Part shown: positions 63,238-64,000 of the stretch, piece after piece
How the letters are laid out: the number at the start of each line of letters is the position of its first letter
Position numbering within the stretch: position 1 is the stretch's first letter
From: Cryomorpha sp963741985
GTDB taxonomy: Bacteria > Bacteroidota > Bacteroidia > Flavobacteriales_D > Cryomorphaceae
DNA: 64,000 nt
Assembly (NCBI GenBank): GCA_963741985.1
Contig: CAVUKD010000002.1
Location: 1,240,001-1,304,000 of the forward strand
Reading direction: 5' to 3'
Made by a program: the position numbers and the translations under genes
The notes under the pieces: generated by a model
What the model saw: only the letters and a program-made list of their open reading frames with translations
Told to the model about the DNA's origin: nothing
The model's database searches: none

Positions 63238-64000
63238 TTATCCTTTTAACGTGGCGTTGTGGAATAAGTTGTGAGAGAAGGACAAAAGAACTTTTTCCTG
63301 AAAGGCAGCACTCATAAATTGAGCACCAAAAGGAAGATGTGACTTACTATGTTTAAACAAAGGAAGTGAAATGGCGGGCATCCCGGCGAGATTGGCATGA
63401 ACGGTAAAAATATCTTCTAGATACATTTTTATTGGGTCATCCATTTTAGAACCGAAAGCAAATGCGGGCGACGGTGTGGTAGGAGTCAATAAAAGATCAT
63501 AATCGGCAAAAAGAGATTCGGTTTTTTCTTTTATCAATCTTCTCACTTTTTGCGCTTTAGCGTAATACGCATCGTAGTAGCCAGAGCTCAACACAAAAGT
63601 GCCTAGCATTATTCGTCGTTTTACCTCGGGACCAAATCCTTCGGTACGGCTTTTTAAGTATGTGGTATTAATATCATGTGCTTTGGAGCTGCGATGGCCG
63701 TAATGAATCCCGTCGTAACGCGAAAGATTGGAAGAAGCCTCTGCAGTGGTGAGAACATAATAAGCGGGGACAAGGTATTTTAATTCCTTGAGCTCCACGG
63801 CTTCGACGTGGTGGCCATCTTTTCTCAGTTTCTCGATCAAATGAAGGTGTTGCTCCTTGACCTCCGGGTCGAGCGCATCATTTTCAATGCACTCCTGAAT
63901 ATATCCGATACGCAGCGGTTTTTCATTTTCATAGAAATGGCTGTAATTTTCTTTTTTAACGCTACTACTCGTTGTATCCATTTTATCCTTGCCAGCAATA
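63238..64000 (-). CDS. gatA: Aspartyl/glutamyl-tRNA amidotransferase subunit A (partial)
   Basis: The frame is open to the window edge, so the N-terminal part of the gene is missing. The visible 253 residues start IAGKDKMDTTSSS, matching the amidase-signature region downstream of the catalytic Ser cluster, and end in a typical GatA C-terminus (GMPAISLPLF, PFGAQFM). GatCAB amidates Glu-tRNA-Gln or Asp-tRNA-Asn. The catalytic Ser-cis-Ser-Lys residues lie outside the window. Confidence 0.93.
   Translation of the reverse strand, partial: IAGKDKMDTTSSSVKKENYSHFYENEKPLRIGYIQECIENDALDPEVKEQHLHLIEKLRKDGHHVEAVELKELKYLVPAYYVLTTAEASSNLSRYDGIHYGHRSSKAHDINTTYLKSRTEGFGPEVKRRIMLGTFVLSSGYYDAYYAKAQKVRRLIKEKTESLFADYDLLLTPTTPSPAFAFGSKMDDPIKMYLEDIFTVHANLAGMPAISLPLFKHSKSHLPFGAQFMSAAFQEKVLLSFSHNLFHNATLKG

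Overview
The window comes from a bacterial chromosome of the phylum Bacteroidota, most likely order Flavobacteriales. The evidence is lineage-restricted genes: gldH, porZ, an IPExxxVDY protein, DUF4837 and DUF4175 proteins and a C-terminal type IX sorting domain. The neighbourhoods rnc-IPExxxVDY-pyk and porZ-recO, promoters of the TAnnTTTG type and the scarcity of Shine-Dalgarno sites point the same way. Base composition is moderate to AT-rich. Assignment below order level is not supported by what I can see.

Layout. 1-5.2 kb: end of a PSP1/RicT-like gene, gldH, a class A penicillin-binding protein with an unusual cysteine-rich insert, and a CoA-transferase pair (scoA/scoB) split by a GxxExxY cassette between 42-bp inverted repeats. 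5.3-10.1 kb: two polytopic membrane proteins and a family 2 glycosyltransferase, then gene relics. 10.2-15.7 kb: a double-ATPase ABC protein, a lipoprotein, a PolB-like exonuclease, a cyclophilin and pheS. 15.7-22.7 kb: pyk, IPExxxVDY, rnc, fabF, acpP, a nitroreductase, purN, rnhA and a PfkB kinase.

22.8-24.7 kb is the most unusual stretch. Three 5'-half pseudo-copies of tRNA-Asn are followed by one intact tRNA-Asn(GTT). Then come four apparently identical 371-bp units, each holding a small GIY-YIG nuclease gene and ending in a tRNA-Asn 3' half. Half-copies on both sides are interrupted at the anticodon arm by the same 17-nt inverted repeat.

24.9-38 kb is mainly signalling: a tandem universal stress protein, a YfiR-like/TPR/HAMP-SpoIIE phosphatase operon, ferritin, RNase R, a LytTR regulator with a PAS-rich HisKA_2-type kinase, and a MORN-like repeat protein. 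38-51.3 kb holds rpiB, an M28 peptidase, a TlpA-like lipoprotein, an ALDH7-like dehydrogenase, a methyltransferase, mnmG, ybeY, an anti-sigma-type ATPase, a DUF4175 protein and an rRNA methyltransferase-like gene. Two parS-like palindromes flank the methyltransferase/mnmG junction. 51.4-64 kb holds gltX, folB, tRNA-Cys with two downstream copies of its own 3' end, tRNA-Arg, porZ, recO, an S9 oligopeptidase, DUF4837, a LysM lytic transglycosylase and the end of gatA.

Most genes are housekeeping or envelope functions. The accessory signals are concentrated at the two tRNA loci, the scoAB cassette and the relic zone at 9.5-10.1 kb.
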